Below, piece by piece: positions 1 through 8,982 of a DNA stretch of 64,000 nucleotides (position 1 is the stretch's first letter; every line of letters begins with the position of its first letter). The position numbers and the translations under genes are program-made. The stretch is from NCBI RefSeq assembly GCF_002009175.1, contig NZ_CP018047.1, positions 1,116,001-1,180,000 on the forward strand, written 5' to 3'. The notes under the pieces were generated by a model, which ran no database searches, was not told the DNA's origin, and worked only from the letters and a program-made list of their open reading frames with translations. The stretch is from Streptomyces niveus. GTDB taxonomy: Bacteria; Actinomycetota; Actinomycetes; Streptomycetales; Streptomycetaceae.

Positions 1-456
1 GACGGGCTGGACCCGGGGTTCACACAGGCGTGGGCGGCGGCGGCCGAGGATCCCGCCTTCCGCGAGGCCCAGGACAGCACGCGGGACCAGCTGTACTTCG
101 ACCCGGCGGTCCGGCTGGCGAAGATGGACGGCCTGAGCACGCTAGGCCAGTTCATCTACTACGACGCGATGGTGCTGCACGGGCCCGGTCTCGAAGCGGG
201 CGGTTTCTACGGCATCCGGCACGCGGCGATGAAGGAGGCGAAGACGGCGGCCGAGGGCGGCTCCGAGAAGGAGTACCTCAACGCCTTCCTCGACGAGAGC
301 CGGCACGTGATCAGGACGAAGGTCACGGAGACACAGCGGGACACCTCGCGCATCGACACGGCGCAGCGGGTCTTCCTCAAGGACGGCAACATGGACCTCG
401 CGTCGCCCCTGCGATGGAAGATGTACGGCGAAACGTTCCAGCTTCCCGCTTCCTGA
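1..456 (+). CDS. GH46 chitosanase, C-terminal part (5' end outside window)
   Basis: The reading frame is open from the first base and ends at a TGA. The 151 visible residues match the C-terminal half of secreted family GH46 chitosanases, which cut beta-1,4-glucosamine chains: the segment around LGQFIYYDAMVLHGPG, then GGFYGIRHAA, and a late DTSRIDTAQR stretch are typical. The catalytic Glu/Asp and the signal peptide lie in the missing N-terminal half, so activity cannot be judged. It is convergent with the WhiB-like gene. Family assignment is confident; substrate is inferred from the family. Confidence 0.88.
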   Translation, partial: DGLDPGFTQAWAAAAEDPAFREAQDSTRDQLYFDPAVRLAKMDGLSTLGQFIYYDAMVLHGPGLEAGGFYGIRHAAMKEAKTAAEGGSEKEYLNAFLDESRHVIRTKVTETQRDTSRIDTAQRVFLKDGNMDLASPLRWKMYGETFQLPAS

Positions 457-563
457 CCGGTCCTGACCAGCGGTTGTCCGGAGCCGACCGAATGCCCCCC
501 TGATCGGCTGACCGGGCACCGGACACCGGACGGACCGGCCGACCGGGTGAACCGCTCGCCGCC

Positions 564-860
564 TCAGGCGACTTCGGCCGTCCGTGTGGCGGTGCCCGCG
601 CGGCGCAGACGTTCGCGCTCCTTCTCCGACAGACCGCCCCACACCCCGAAGCGCTCGTCGTTGTCCAGGGCGTACTCCAGACACTCGCGCCGCCCGGTGC
701 AGGCGCCGCAGAGCTGTTTCGCCTCGCGGGTCGAGGAGCCGGGGGCCGGGAAGAAGAACTCGGGCCCGGTCTGGGCGCACAGGGCGCTCTCCTGCCAGGC
801 GAGCTCCTGCCCCGTGCGCCCGGTGATGCTGGTGAGGGAGTTCATGGGATTGATCGGCAT
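564..860 (-). CDS. WhiB-like (Wbl) iron-sulfur transcription factor
   Basis: With the start chosen here the protein has 98 residues. Cysteines at about 28, 51, 54 and 60 (C-x22-C-x2-C-x5-C) would bind a [4Fe-4S] cluster, followed by the GVWGG turn and a basic tail (RERLRR). The ELAWQESALCAQT and STREAK stretches resemble WhiB itself more than WblE-type members. The frame stays open upstream to a TTG at 914, but that stretch contains AT-rich promoter-like sequence, so the ATG at 860 is preferred; the ATG at 845 is also possible. Wbl proteins usually act with the principal sigma factor on development or redox genes. Its targets cannot be read from the context. Confidence 0.88.
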   Translation of the reverse strand: MPINPMNSLTSITGRTGQELAWQESALCAQTGPEFFFPAPGSSTREAKQLCGACTGRRECLEYALDNDERFGVWGGLSEKERERLRRAGTATRTAEVA

Positions 861-939
861 GGCACACACGCTGCCTGGTGCCGATAAACATTCGATCAAT
901 GACCTGATGGGCAACCGCCGCAGAGGCGCCCCCGCCCGC

Positions 940-1737
940 TCACGCGTCCTGCGAGGCGCCCTGCATGAACGCCAGACGCGCGCCGTACGGGTCGCTCACC
1001 ACGGCGAACCGGCCGACGCCCTCGATGTCCGTGGGCTCCTGGACGGTCGTGCCGCCCAGTCGGTCCGAGGCCGCCACCGCAGCATCGCAGTCGCTCGTGC
1101 CGAAGTACAGGAGCCAGTTCGGCCCCGTCGCGGCGGAGCCGGGAACGGCGTCCGTGGGCACGATCCCCGCGAACATGCCGTCCGCGCCCTTACCGGCGGG
1201 GTGGACCATGATGTAGTCGCCCCCGCCTCCCGGCATCGGCATGGTGGTGGTCTCCCAGCCGAACGCCGAGCCGTAGAAGTTCGTGGCGGCGGTCGTGTCC
1301 GGGGTGGAGAGCTCGGCCCAGCAGAGGCTGCCGGGGGCGTCGACGGCCTCCAGGCCGCTGTTCTTCCCCGGCTGCCAGGTGGCGAAGGACGCACCCGCCG
1401 GGTCGGCGCACAGCGTCATCCGGCCGAGGTCCTCGACGTCCATCGGCTCGTTGACGACCGTGCCGCCGTTGTCCTTCACGGCCGATGCGGTGGCCGTGGC
1501 GTCGGAGGTCTGGAAGTAGAGCGTCCAGGCCGGCGGGGCCTGCTCCGCCGGGAGCTGCATGGCCCCGGCGACGGTCCTGCCGTCCAGCTGGAACATGCCG
1601 TAGCCGCCGAACTGGGGCCCCGCCGATACGTGGTTCCAGCCGAGGACGCCTCCGTAGTAGGTCTTCGCGCCCTCGATGTCCGGCGTGGCGAGATCGGCCC
1701 AGTTCGGTGAGCCCTGCACATAACGGGTGGTGAGCAT
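940..1737 (-). CDS. VOC family (glyoxalase/bleomycin-resistance fold) protein, two domains
   Basis: 265 residues made of two tandem vicinal-oxygen-chelate modules, each opening with a W-A-(D/E)-L-(A/S)-TPD motif (about residues 13-22 and 140-149) and closing with a D-P-x-G-A-x-F/L-A strand. This two-module form is common in actinobacteria and is often annotated as a hydroxylase or glyoxalase-like protein; no reaction can be assigned. An AAGGAG ribosome site lies 5 bases before the ATG. It lies downstream of the laccase on the same strand, separated by about 130 bases. Confidence 0.85.
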   Translation of the reverse strand: MLTTRYVQGSPNWADLATPDIEGAKTYYGGVLGWNHVSAGPQFGGYGMFQLDGRTVAGAMQLPAEQAPPAWTLYFQTSDATATASAVKDNGGTVVNEPMDVEDLGRMTLCADPAGASFATWQPGKNSGLEAVDAPGSLCWAELSTPDTTAATNFYGSAFGWETTTMPMPGGGGDYIMVHPAGKGADGMFAGIVPTDAVPGSAATGPNWLLYFGTSDCDAAVAASDRLGGTTVQEPTDIEGVGRFAVVSDPYGARLAFMQGASQDA

Positions 1738-1871
1738 CGTGGCTCCTTCGTGAGGCCCCCCGCGCTTGCCCTCCCGAGTCTGCTACCGATCGGGTCCCCT
1801 CGCATGTGTACGGCGGGAGGCCCGCCGGGCGGTCCGCTCGGCGGATTCCGCCCGGCGCCGGACTCGGCCCG

Positions 1872-2906
1872 TCAGTGCCCCGTGTGGCCGCCCTGGGCGT
1901 CGGCGCCCTTCGTGTCCGTCGCGCCCTTCTTCGCCGCCGTCGGGTGGTGCGGCTCGTACCCGGGGATCGTGCCGTCCGGCTTGGCGATCAGGAACAGGCC
2001 CGCCATGCCGTTGTCGGAGTGGCTCTGTACGTGGCAGTGGTACATCCACGCGCCGGCTCCGACCCCCTCGCCCGCGATGATCTGGAGCCCGAAGGAGTCC
2101 GCCGGTCCAGTGATCTTGTTGTCGATGATCCGGCTGGTGTCACCGGCGCCGCCGAGCAGGCCGGTCCGGTTGTCGGCCCAGCGATGACCGTGGATGTGGA
2201 ACGTGTGGTAGAACTCGCCGTGCGTGATCATGATGACTTCGACGCGGTCACCCACGGTGGCCTCGAAGTTGGGGCTCTGGGCGCCCGGCAGATTGTTGAT
2301 CTGCATGTCGTTGAAGACGATCGTGAACTGCTTGTCCGGCAGGATGTCACCCTCCCGGCGGACCACCAGTCCGCCGTAGAGACCCTGCCGGATGCCGCCC
2401 GTGCCGTGGTCCGTGCCGACGACATGGTCGTGGTAGTGCCAGTAGCCGGCGCTGCCCTCGCGGTAGGTGCCGTCCGCGCGCTTGCCGGGCTTGTGCGTAC
2501 GCCAGGTGTACGTGCGCTTGCCGCCCGGCGGCACGTGACTCTTGTTCATACGGGTGCCGTCGTTGGCGATGTCGTAGTCGACACCGTGCACATGGAGGCT
2601 GGCGTCGACGTCCGTGAGGTTGGTGAACTCGATGTGGACGGTGTCGCCCTCGACGATGTCGATCAGCGGGCCGGGGACCGTCGCCTTGCCCTTCTCGAAG
2701 CCGTAGCCGATCTTCCCCGTGCCCAACCGCTCGGCCACCATCGTGAGATGGTGCACCTTGCCGCCCGCGGGTGCCCGCTCGGGGCCCGCCGCCGCGGCCA
2801 TGGGCGCGGGGGCCGCGGAGGCAACGGACAACGATGTCACGCCAGTTGCCGCGACCGCGCCGCCGGCCACCAGGCGCCGGTTGAAACTCCTTCTGTCCAT
2901 CGCCAT
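1872..2906 (-). CDS. Two-domain (small) laccase, Tat-exported multicopper oxidase
   Basis: 344 residues. The N-terminus [13 protein letters not shown] with an Ala-rich stretch looks like a Tat signal peptide, consistent with export of a copper-loaded enzyme. The copper ligands are all visible: H105/H107 (HVHG), H157/H159/H161 (HYHDH), H234/H237/H239 (HTFHIHGH) and the H290-C291-H292 ... H296 ... M301 type 1/trinuclear motif. The length and only two cupredoxin domains match the SLAC laccases of Streptomyces, which work as trimers and oxidise phenols while reducing O2 to water. A GGGGAG site precedes the ATG. The C-terminal tail is His/Gly/Ala-rich. It is divergent from the sugar-dehydrogenase operon across about 200 bases. 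Confidence 0.95.
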   Translation of the reverse strand: MAMDRRSFNRRLVAGGAVAATGVTSLSVASAAPAPMAAAAGPERAPAGGKVHHLTMVAERLGTGKIGYGFEKGKATVPGPLIDIVEGDTVHIEFTNLTDVDASLHVHGVDYDIANDGTRMNKSHVPPGGKRTYTWRTHKPGKRADGTYREGSAGYWHYHDHVVGTDHGTGGIRQGLYGGLVVRREGDILPDKQFTIVFNDMQINNLPGAQSPNFEATVGDRVEVIMITHGEFYHTFHIHGHRWADNRTGLLGGAGDTSRIIDNKITGPADSFGLQIIAGEGVGAGAWMYHCHVQSHSDNGMAGLFLIAKPDGTIPGYEPHHPTAAKKGATDTKGADAQGGHTGH

Positions 2907-3103
2907 GCCGAACTCCCCACGTGCGGTGCTGAGACTTTCGGGACAGAGTGAAGCCCCGGGACGGCCACACGGTAGCTCGGGGATCTTCGTTTATCCACAC
3001 TCAGGACAAAGTTAGTTCCATTCCGGTGATACCTCTTGGCTCACCGCCCAAAGAGGTCTAGCTTCACGCCTGTTGCTGTGACCAAAGATGGGTGGGTGAA
3101 CAC

Positions 3104-5581
3104 ATGCAGCGCGTACCACATCGCCGGTCAAGATCCCGGCGCGCAATGGCCGCGGCCGTGGTGGCCGGCACGATGGCCGCGTCTCTGCTAGGCGGAAACG
3201 CCATGGCGGGTCCGTACCCGGAACCGCCGTCGACAACGTTGTCCCTTCCTTCGCCGCCGGGCGGCAAGGACGTGAAGGTACTCGTCTTCTACGGCTCGAG
3301 CACCGAGGAATCCCCGATCGTCAACGCCGGGATCGAGGCCATCGAGAAGATCGGCCTCTCCGGCCCCACCGCACAGCGGTTCAAGACCGAGACCAACGGT
3401 GACGGTTCGGTCTTCACCAACGCCACCAAGCTCGGCAAGTACAACGCGGTCGTCTTCCTGACGGGCGGCGGCGATGTACTGGATCCCGAGCAGGAAGCGG
3501 GACTCGAAGCCTTCGTCGAAGCCGGCGGAGGCTTCCTCGGCATCCGGGACGCGGCGCGTACCGAGCCTTACTCCGACTGGTTCACCGGACTGATCGGTGC
3601 CCGTCCCGCCTCGACCAGCCCGGACACCGTCCAGCGCGCGACCGTCGAGGTGGGCGACCGCCAGCACCCCGCGACCAAGAACCTGCCGAAGGAGTGGAAG
3701 CGCTCCGACAAGTGGTTCAACTGGGACAAGAACCCGTCCGGCGACGTGCACACCGTGGCCCGGCTCAGGGAGAGCACCTACAAGCCGGGACAGGGCGCCA
3801 ACGGCGCCGACCACCCGATCTCCTGGTGCCGTGACTACGACGGCGGCCGGTCCTTCTACACGGGCATGGGCGCCACCGTCGACTCGTACGCCGAGGCCGA
3901 CTTCCGCGACCACCTGCGCGGCGCACTCCAATGGACCACGCGCATCTCGCGTGCCGACTGCAAGGCGACGATCAACGCCAACTACGCGGCGGAGCGCGTC
4001 ACTCAGCCCAACAAGCCGGGCGAGTCGGACCAGATCGGCGAGCCGCACGGCACCGTCGTCGCGCCCGACGGCCGCGTGTTCTACATCGGCCGCGGCGGCG
4101 GCGACAACACCCAGCCCGTCGTCACCGACTGGGCGAACCCGGACATCGGCAAGGGCGAGGGCCAGATCCACGTCTACGACCCGACGACCAAGAAGGTCAC
4201 CAAGGCCGGCGGCCTGACCATCTTCGGCAACAAGGGCGGCGGCGACGAACTGGTCAAGAACGAGGAGGGCCTGCTCGGCATCGAGCTGGACCCCGACTTC
4301 ATGACCAACGGATGGGTGTATCTGCACTACACACCCCACTCCGAGATCAACCGTGACACCCGGATGGCCGAGCGCCGCGTCTCCCGCTTCACGCTGGACC
4401 TCGCGACGAACAAGCTCGACCTCGCCACCGAGAAGACCCTGCTCGCCTGGCCCGTGCAGATCAACAGCTGCTGTCACTCGGGCGGCGGCATGGCCTGGGA
4501 CTCCAAGGGCAACCTCTACATCGCGACCGGGGACAACAACTCCTCGCAGTTCAGCGAGGGTTACTCGGGCAACAACCCGCAGCCGAACTACAAGGGCGTC
4601 TCCTTCGCGGACGCGCGCCGTACGGCCGGTAACACCAACAACCTCAACGGGAAGATCCTGCGGATCCACCCCGAGGACAACGGCACGTACACCCTGCCCG
4701 ACGGCAACCTCTTCACGGGTGAGGAGACCGCCGAGGGCGGCGACAAGACCCGCGGCGAGATCTATGTGATGGGTGTGCGCAACCCGGCACGCATCTCCGT
4801 CGACAAGAAGACCGACACCCTTTACGCCGGCTGGGTCGGCCCCGACGCGGGCGCCCCGAGCACCACCTGGGGCCCGGCGAAGTACGACACCTTCGCCGCC
4901 ATCACCAAGGCGGGCAACCAGGGCTGGCCGTACTGCATGGGCAACAAGCAGCCCTACCGCGACCGCAACCTGCCGGACCCGACGAAGCCGCTGGGCTGGT
5001 ACAACTGCGACGCGCCGAAGAACGAGTCCCCGAACAACGACGGTCTCGTGAACATCCCGCCGATCACCGGGAACACCATCTGGTACTCGCCCCAGGGCGG
5101 CGCGCCGGACTACCCGCGTGACGCGAACGGCGTCCCGAGCTACAAGGCGGAGGAGGCGACCTACCTCCTGCCGTGGCTCAAGGGCGGTGGGCAGGCGACC
5201 ATGAACGGTCCGCTCTACCGGTTCGACGCGGCGAAGGCGACCGCCGACAGCTGGCCGTCGTACTGGGACGGCAAGTGGTTCGTGGGCGACTTCTACGACC
5301 AGACCCAGCCGCGGCACGCGGTCGAGCTCGACCCCAAGACCGCGGGCAAGGGCGGACTGCCCGTGCACGCCGAGTCCCTGAAGAAGATCATTCCGGTCGG
5401 TGACAGCGGCATCCGTAACCTCATGGACTGGAAGTTTGCTCCGGACGGCTCGCTCTACGTACTCGACTACGGGCGTGGCTTCTTTACTTCGGACGCGAAG
5501 TCGGCACTGTGGCGTGTGACGTACAAGGGCGGCGAGGCCACTCCCGCCGCCGCGGATCTGGCGAGGAAGGCGGCGCAGTGA
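3104..5581 (+). CDS. Secreted ThuA domain + PQQ-type sugar dehydrogenase fusion
   Basis: 825 residues from the ATG at 3104, which has GGTGGGTGA just upstream; an in-frame GTG at 3092 has no ribosome site. A Sec signal (RRSRSRR, hydrophobic core, AMA cleavage) is followed by a ThuA-like domain (about residues 45-280, beginning KVLVFYG) and a glucose/sorbosone dehydrogenase beta-propeller (about 290-815) with CCHSGGG, ATGDNN, DFYDQTQPRHA and LYVLDYG stretches. The propeller family usually uses PQQ to oxidise sugars; ThuA-like proteins take part in sugar oxidation and 3-keto-sugar metabolism. Its stop overlaps the GTG of the next gene (GTGA), so the two are translationally coupled. The true substrate and electron acceptor are unknown. 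Confidence 0.88.
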   Translation: MQRVPHRRSRSRRAMAAAVVAGTMAASLLGGNAMAGPYPEPPSTTLSLPSPPGGKDVKVLVFYGSSTEESPIVNAGIEAIEKIGLSGPTAQRFKTETNGDGSVFTNATKLGKYNAVVFLTGGGDVLDPEQEAGLEAFVEAGGGFLGIRDAARTEPYSDWFTGLIGARPASTSPDTVQRATVEVGDRQHPATKNLPKEWKRSDKWFNWDKNPSGDVHTVARLRESTYKPGQGANGADHPISWCRDYDGGRSFYTGMGATVDSYAEADFRDHLRGALQWTTRISRADCKATINANYAAERVTQPNKPGESDQIGEPHGTVVAPDGRVFYIGRGGGDNTQPVVTDWANPDIGKGEGQIHVYDPTTKKVTKAGGLTIFGNKGGGDELVKNEEGLLGIELDPDFMTNGWVYLHYTPHSEINRDTRMAERRVSRFTLDLATNKLDLATEKTLLAWPVQINSCCHSGGGMAWDSKGNLYIATGDNNSSQFSEGYSGNNPQPNYKGVSFADARRTAGNTNNLNGKILRIHPEDNGTYTLPDGNLFTGEETAEGGDKTRGEIYVMGVRNPARISVDKKTDTLYAGWVGPDAGAPSTTWGPAKYDTFAAITKAGNQGWPYCMGNKQPYRDRNLPDPTKPLGWYNCDAPKNESPNNDGLVNIPPITGNTIWYSPQGGAPDYPRDANGVPSYKAEEATYLLPWLKGGGQATMNGPLYRFDAAKATADSWPSYWDGKWFVGDFYDQTQPRHAVELDPKTAGKGGLPVHAESLKKIIPVGDSGIRNLMDWKFAPDGSLYVLDYGRGFFTSDAKSALWRVTYKGGEATPAAADLARKAAQ

Positions 5582-7800
5582 GACAGGGTGGCGCAGCGAC
5601 AAAACGACCTCTGCATCTGTGGACGGCCCTACTGGGCTCGTTGATGCTGGTGCTGGGGCTGACCTCCACACAGGCGTACGGACGCGACGACAACCGGCAG
5701 GCGGCGGCGGCCCAGGTACTGAACTGGACCGCGGGCAACTCCACCACGGGGTACCTGACGTTTCCGACGACGGCCGTCGCGGGTCCCGCGACGATCGTCT
5801 TCGAGAACAGCAAGGCCACCGGCAACACCACGTCGATGCCGCACACGGTCACGTTCGACACGTCGAACCCCGACTACAACAACGACGTGTCCCTCAATCT
5901 GATGGCCAGTCCTGACGACGCGCAGGGCGGCAAGCAGACGGCCGAGGTCAACCTGACCCCGGGCACCTACCGGTACTTCTGCACGATACCGGGACACGGC
6001 ATGATGACCGGCATCCTCACGGTCACCGAGGGCGGCGGTGGTGAGGACACCACCGCGCCCGAGACCTCGGTCAAGCTCGACGGCGATCAGAATGAGGCCG
6101 GCGCGTACATAGGCCAGGCGTCGGTGACGCTCTCCGCCACCGATGCCGGATCAGGTGTCGACAAGATCGAATACGCGGTCGGGGCCGACGGCGAATGGCA
6201 GCTCTACACCACACCCGTGGTGGTCAACACGGTCGGTGATCACGCGATCAGATATCGCGCCACCGACAAGGCGGGCAACGTCGCCGCCGAGAAGACTGCC
6301 GAGTTCAAGGTCGCCGCACCGCCCACGGACGACACCACCGCGCCGGAGACCTCGGCGACGGTTACCGGCGAACAGGACGCGAACGGCGCCTATCTCGACA
6401 TGGCCACGGTGACCGTGACCGCGTCGGACGCCGGTTCCGGTGTCAACAAGATCGAGTACGCGATCGGCGCGGACGGGGCCTGGCAGGCCTACGAGGCGCC
6501 GGTGATGGTCCACGAGGTGGGCACTCACAAGGTCCGCTACCGGGCGACCGACAAGGCCGGCAACGCCGCGGCCGAGAAGGCCGTCGACTTCACCGTCGTC
6601 ACTCCTCCGGCGCAGGACACGACCGCGCCGGTCTCGACGGTGGCGGTCACGGGTGAGAAGAACTCCGACGGGGCGTTCATCACGAGCGCCACGGCGACCA
6701 TCAAGGCCACGGACGACGACTCGGGTGTCGAGAAGATCGAGTACTCGCTCGACGGTGGTCCGTACCTCGCGTACACCAAGCCGGTGATCGTCGACGCGGT
6801 GGGCTATCACAAGCTGGCCCACCGTGCGACGGACAAGGCGGGCAACACCTCGGCGGCCAAGGAGGTCACGTTCACCATCGCCAAGGGCGGTGGCGTTCCG
6901 GCCCCCAACTGCCCGGAGTACGACGTACGTCTGACGGTCATCGTCGGCGCCGTCGACACGGGTGTGCCGAACCGTCTGACCACCAGCCGGTGCACGATCA
7001 ACGAGCTGATCGAGGACGAGAAGGACTGGTCCTCGCAGGCTCTGTTCCTCAAGCATGTCGAGTCGGTGCTGACCAAGCTCAAGTCGGCCGGTGTCATCGA
7101 CCAGCGCGAGTTCACGAAGATCACGATGGCCGCCAGGCAGTCGAAGATCGGCCGACCGGGTCAGACGACCGGCTACCGGACGCTCTTCGACGGCACGGAC
7201 GCCACCTTCTCCAAGTGGGCTCAGGTCGGCGGCGGCAAGTTCGCGCTCTCCGCGGACGGTGCGATGACGAGCAGCACCACCGTTCAGGGCATGGGCATGC
7301 TGTGGTTCCCGGAGCGGAAGTACGACGACTTCTCGCTGAAGCTCCAGTTCCGTGACGACGCCCCGGGCACGGGCAACGCCAACGGCGGTGTCTTCGTGCG
7401 CTTCCCGAACGTCAACGGTCATCCGCTGGAGAGCCGGCCGGAGTGGGTCGCCATCAACTACGGGCACGAGGTCCAGATCCTGGACCGCCCCGACGGCGAC
7501 ATCTACAAGACGGGATCGATCTACGGCTTCGACCGCGTGGGTCTGGCCGGCGCGGCCGTCACTCCGAAGGGCACCTGGAACGACTACGAGATCAAGGTGG
7601 TCGACCAGCACTACACCATCCTGCGCAACGGTGTGGTGATCAACGAGTTCGACAACATCGGCGGCCAGGAGTTCACTCCGCCGCGCGCCGGTGACGTGGG
7701 TACCGACGGCCGGCGTTACTCGTCCGGTTATGTCGGGCTCCAGGTGCACGGTACGACGGACGTCATCTCGTACCGCGACATCCGGATCAAGCAGCTCTGA
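5578..7800 (+). CDS. Secreted cupredoxin + OmpL47-like repeats + DUF1080 (3-keto-disaccharide hydrolase-like) protein
   Basis: The GTG at 5578 overlaps the previous stop and puts a signal peptide (residues 1-36) at the N-terminus, giving 740 residues; the frame is open further upstream, but that start would bury the signal. A plastocyanin-like domain follows, with type 1 copper ligands H89, C135, H140 and M142/M143 (FCTIPGHGMM). Three OmpL47-type repeats start near 157, 251 and 347, each with SGV(D/N/E)KIEY and RATDKAGN. A helical FIMAH-like stretch (about 460-520) precedes a C-terminal DUF1080 lectin-fold domain (about 531-740, from LFDGTDATFSKW). DUF1080 proteins include 3-keto-glycoside hydrolases/lyases. 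The copper domain may accept electrons from the dehydrogenase upstream; that is inference. Confidence 0.85.
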   Translation: MRQGGAATKRPLHLWTALLGSLMLVLGLTSTQAYGRDDNRQAAAAQVLNWTAGNSTTGYLTFPTTAVAGPATIVFENSKATGNTTSMPHTVTFDTSNPDYNNDVSLNLMASPDDAQGGKQTAEVNLTPGTYRYFCTIPGHGMMTGILTVTEGGGGEDTTAPETSVKLDGDQNEAGAYIGQASVTLSATDAGSGVDKIEYAVGADGEWQLYTTPVVVNTVGDHAIRYRATDKAGNVAAEKTAEFKVAAPPTDDTTAPETSATVTGEQDANGAYLDMATVTVTASDAGSGVNKIEYAIGADGAWQAYEAPVMVHEVGTHKVRYRATDKAGNAAAEKAVDFTVVTPPAQDTTAPVSTVAVTGEKNSDGAFITSATATIKATDDDSGVEKIEYSLDGGPYLAYTKPVIVDAVGYHKLAHRATDKAGNTSAAKEVTFTIAKGGGVPAPNCPEYDVRLTVIVGAVDTGVPNRLTTSRCTINELIEDEKDWSSQALFLKHVESVLTKLKSAGVIDQREFTKITMAARQSKIGRPGQTTGYRTLFDGTDATFSKWAQVGGGKFALSADGAMTSSTTVQGMGMLWFPERKYDDFSLKLQFRDDAPGTGNANGGVFVRFPNVNGHPLESRPEWVAINYGHEVQILDRPDGDIYKTGSIYGFDRVGLAGAAVTPKGTWNDYEIKVVDQHYTILRNGVVINEFDNIGGQEFTPPRAGDVGTDGRRYSSGYVGLQVHGTTDVISYRDIRIKQL

Positions 7801-7827
7801 CGCCTCTGTAGGAGGCTGAGCCGACAG

Positions 7828-7859
7828 AAGTGCCCCTTCCCTCACGGGAGGGGGCACTT
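7828..7859. terminator. Bidirectional terminator between convergent operons
   Basis: Perfect 9-bp outer arms (AAGTGCCCC / GGGGCACTT) extend inward to a 14-bp stem with a 4-base TCAC loop. It lies between the stop of the cupredoxin/DUF1080 gene and the stop of the NHEJ polymerase gene, the expected place for a shared terminator. Confidence 0.85.
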
Positions 7860-7875
7860 CGCCGTTCAAGAGGAC

Positions 7876-8907
7876 TCAGGGCATGTCCGGGGGGTCGGGG
7901 CGCGCGCGGCTCGGCTGGACGCGCTTCGGTTCGCCCGGCATCTTCGGATAGTCCGGCGGGTACGGCAGATCCCCATGGCCGTGGTCCCGCTCGTCCCGCG
8001 CCGCCAGCTCCAGCAGACCCTCCAGGCTGAACGCGTCCGCGTCCATGTCCGCGTGCGGATCGCCGATTTCGGCGAAGCGGGTCTGCATCGTCTCGATGTC
8101 GAAGTCGCGCGGGGCCACGTCGTCCAGCTCGTCCCAGCGCAGCGGCGCGGAGACGGTGGCGTACTGGTTGGGGCGCACCGAGTAGGCCGACGCGATGGTG
8201 CGGTCGCGCGCCGTCTGGTTGTAGTCCACGAAGATCCGCTCGCCGCGCTCCTCCTTCCACCACGCCGTGGTGACCCGGCCCGGCATGCGCCGTTCCAGCT
8301 CCCTGCCGACGGCGATCGCGGCGCGCCGTACCTGGGTGAAGGTCCAGCGCGGTTCGATCGGCACGAAGACGTGCAGTCCGCGTCCGCCGGAGGTCTTGGG
8401 CCTGCCGTTGAGGCCCTGCTCGTCCAGGAGGCCGTGCAGTTCGTGCGCGGCCGCGACGGCGTCCTTGAAGTCGGTGCCCGGCTGCGGGTCCAGGTCGATG
8501 CGCAGCTCGTCGGGGTGCTCGGTGTCCCCGCGCCGTACGGGCCAGGGGTGGAAGGTCAGGGTGCCGAGGTTCGCCGCCCACAGGACGGCGGCCGGTTCGG
8601 TGGGGCAGATCTCGTCGGCGGAGCGTCCGCTGGGGAAGGCGATACGGGCGGTGGGGATCCAGTCGGGCAGGTTCTTGGGCGCCCGCTTCTGGTAGAAGGA
8701 CTCGCCGCCGATGCCCTCGATGTAGCGCTGGAGGGTGGTCGGCCGGTCCCGCAGGGCGCGGGTGATCCCCTCCCCCACCGCGATGTAGTAATGGGCGACG
8801 TCCAGCTTGGTGAAGCCCCGATCGGGAAAGTAGATCTTGTCCGGGCTGGACAGCCGCACCGTCCGCCCGCCGACTTCCAGCTCCACCGCCGCGCCCTTGC
8901 TCGCCAT
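7876..8907 (-). CDS. ligD: LigD-type NHEJ polymerase/primase (stand-alone polymerase domain)
   Basis: 343 residues of the archaeo-eukaryotic primase fold found as the polymerase domain of bacterial LigD, which fills gaps and adds (ribo)nucleotides during non-homologous end joining. Metal-binding D138 and D140 sit in IDLDPQPG, and the SGGRGLHVFVP strand is present. The open frame runs far upstream across the divergent ligase, but the ATG at 8907 gives the family's normal start (MASKGAAVELEVGGR). The C-terminus is Pro/Arg-rich. It is divergent from the ATP-dependent ligase with 75 bases between starts, so the two LigD activities are split over two genes. No Ku gene is in the window. Confidence 0.92.
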   Translation of the reverse strand: MASKGAAVELEVGGRTVRLSSPDKIYFPDRGFTKLDVAHYYIAVGEGITRALRDRPTTLQRYIEGIGGESFYQKRAPKNLPDWIPTARIAFPSGRSADEICPTEPAAVLWAANLGTLTFHPWPVRRGDTEHPDELRIDLDPQPGTDFKDAVAAAHELHGLLDEQGLNGRPKTSGGRGLHVFVPIEPRWTFTQVRRAAIAVGRELERRMPGRVTTAWWKEERGERIFVDYNQTARDRTIASAYSVRPNQYATVSAPLRWDELDDVAPRDFDIETMQTRFAEIGDPHADMDADAFSLEGLLELAARDERDHGHGDLPYPPDYPKMPGEPKRVQPSRARPDPPDMP

Positions 8908-8982
8908 ACGCGCCACGGTAGGCCGGGCTCCCCCGGCCCGCATATCGGGCGGACCGGCCCTCTCCCGCGCACAATCGGACGC

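Noticed and set aside
3188..5671. Long minus-strand open frame opposite the ThuA/dehydrogenase gene
   Set aside because: Composition is Val/Arg/Gly-rich without domain patterns; the plus strand has a signal peptide and two known domains.
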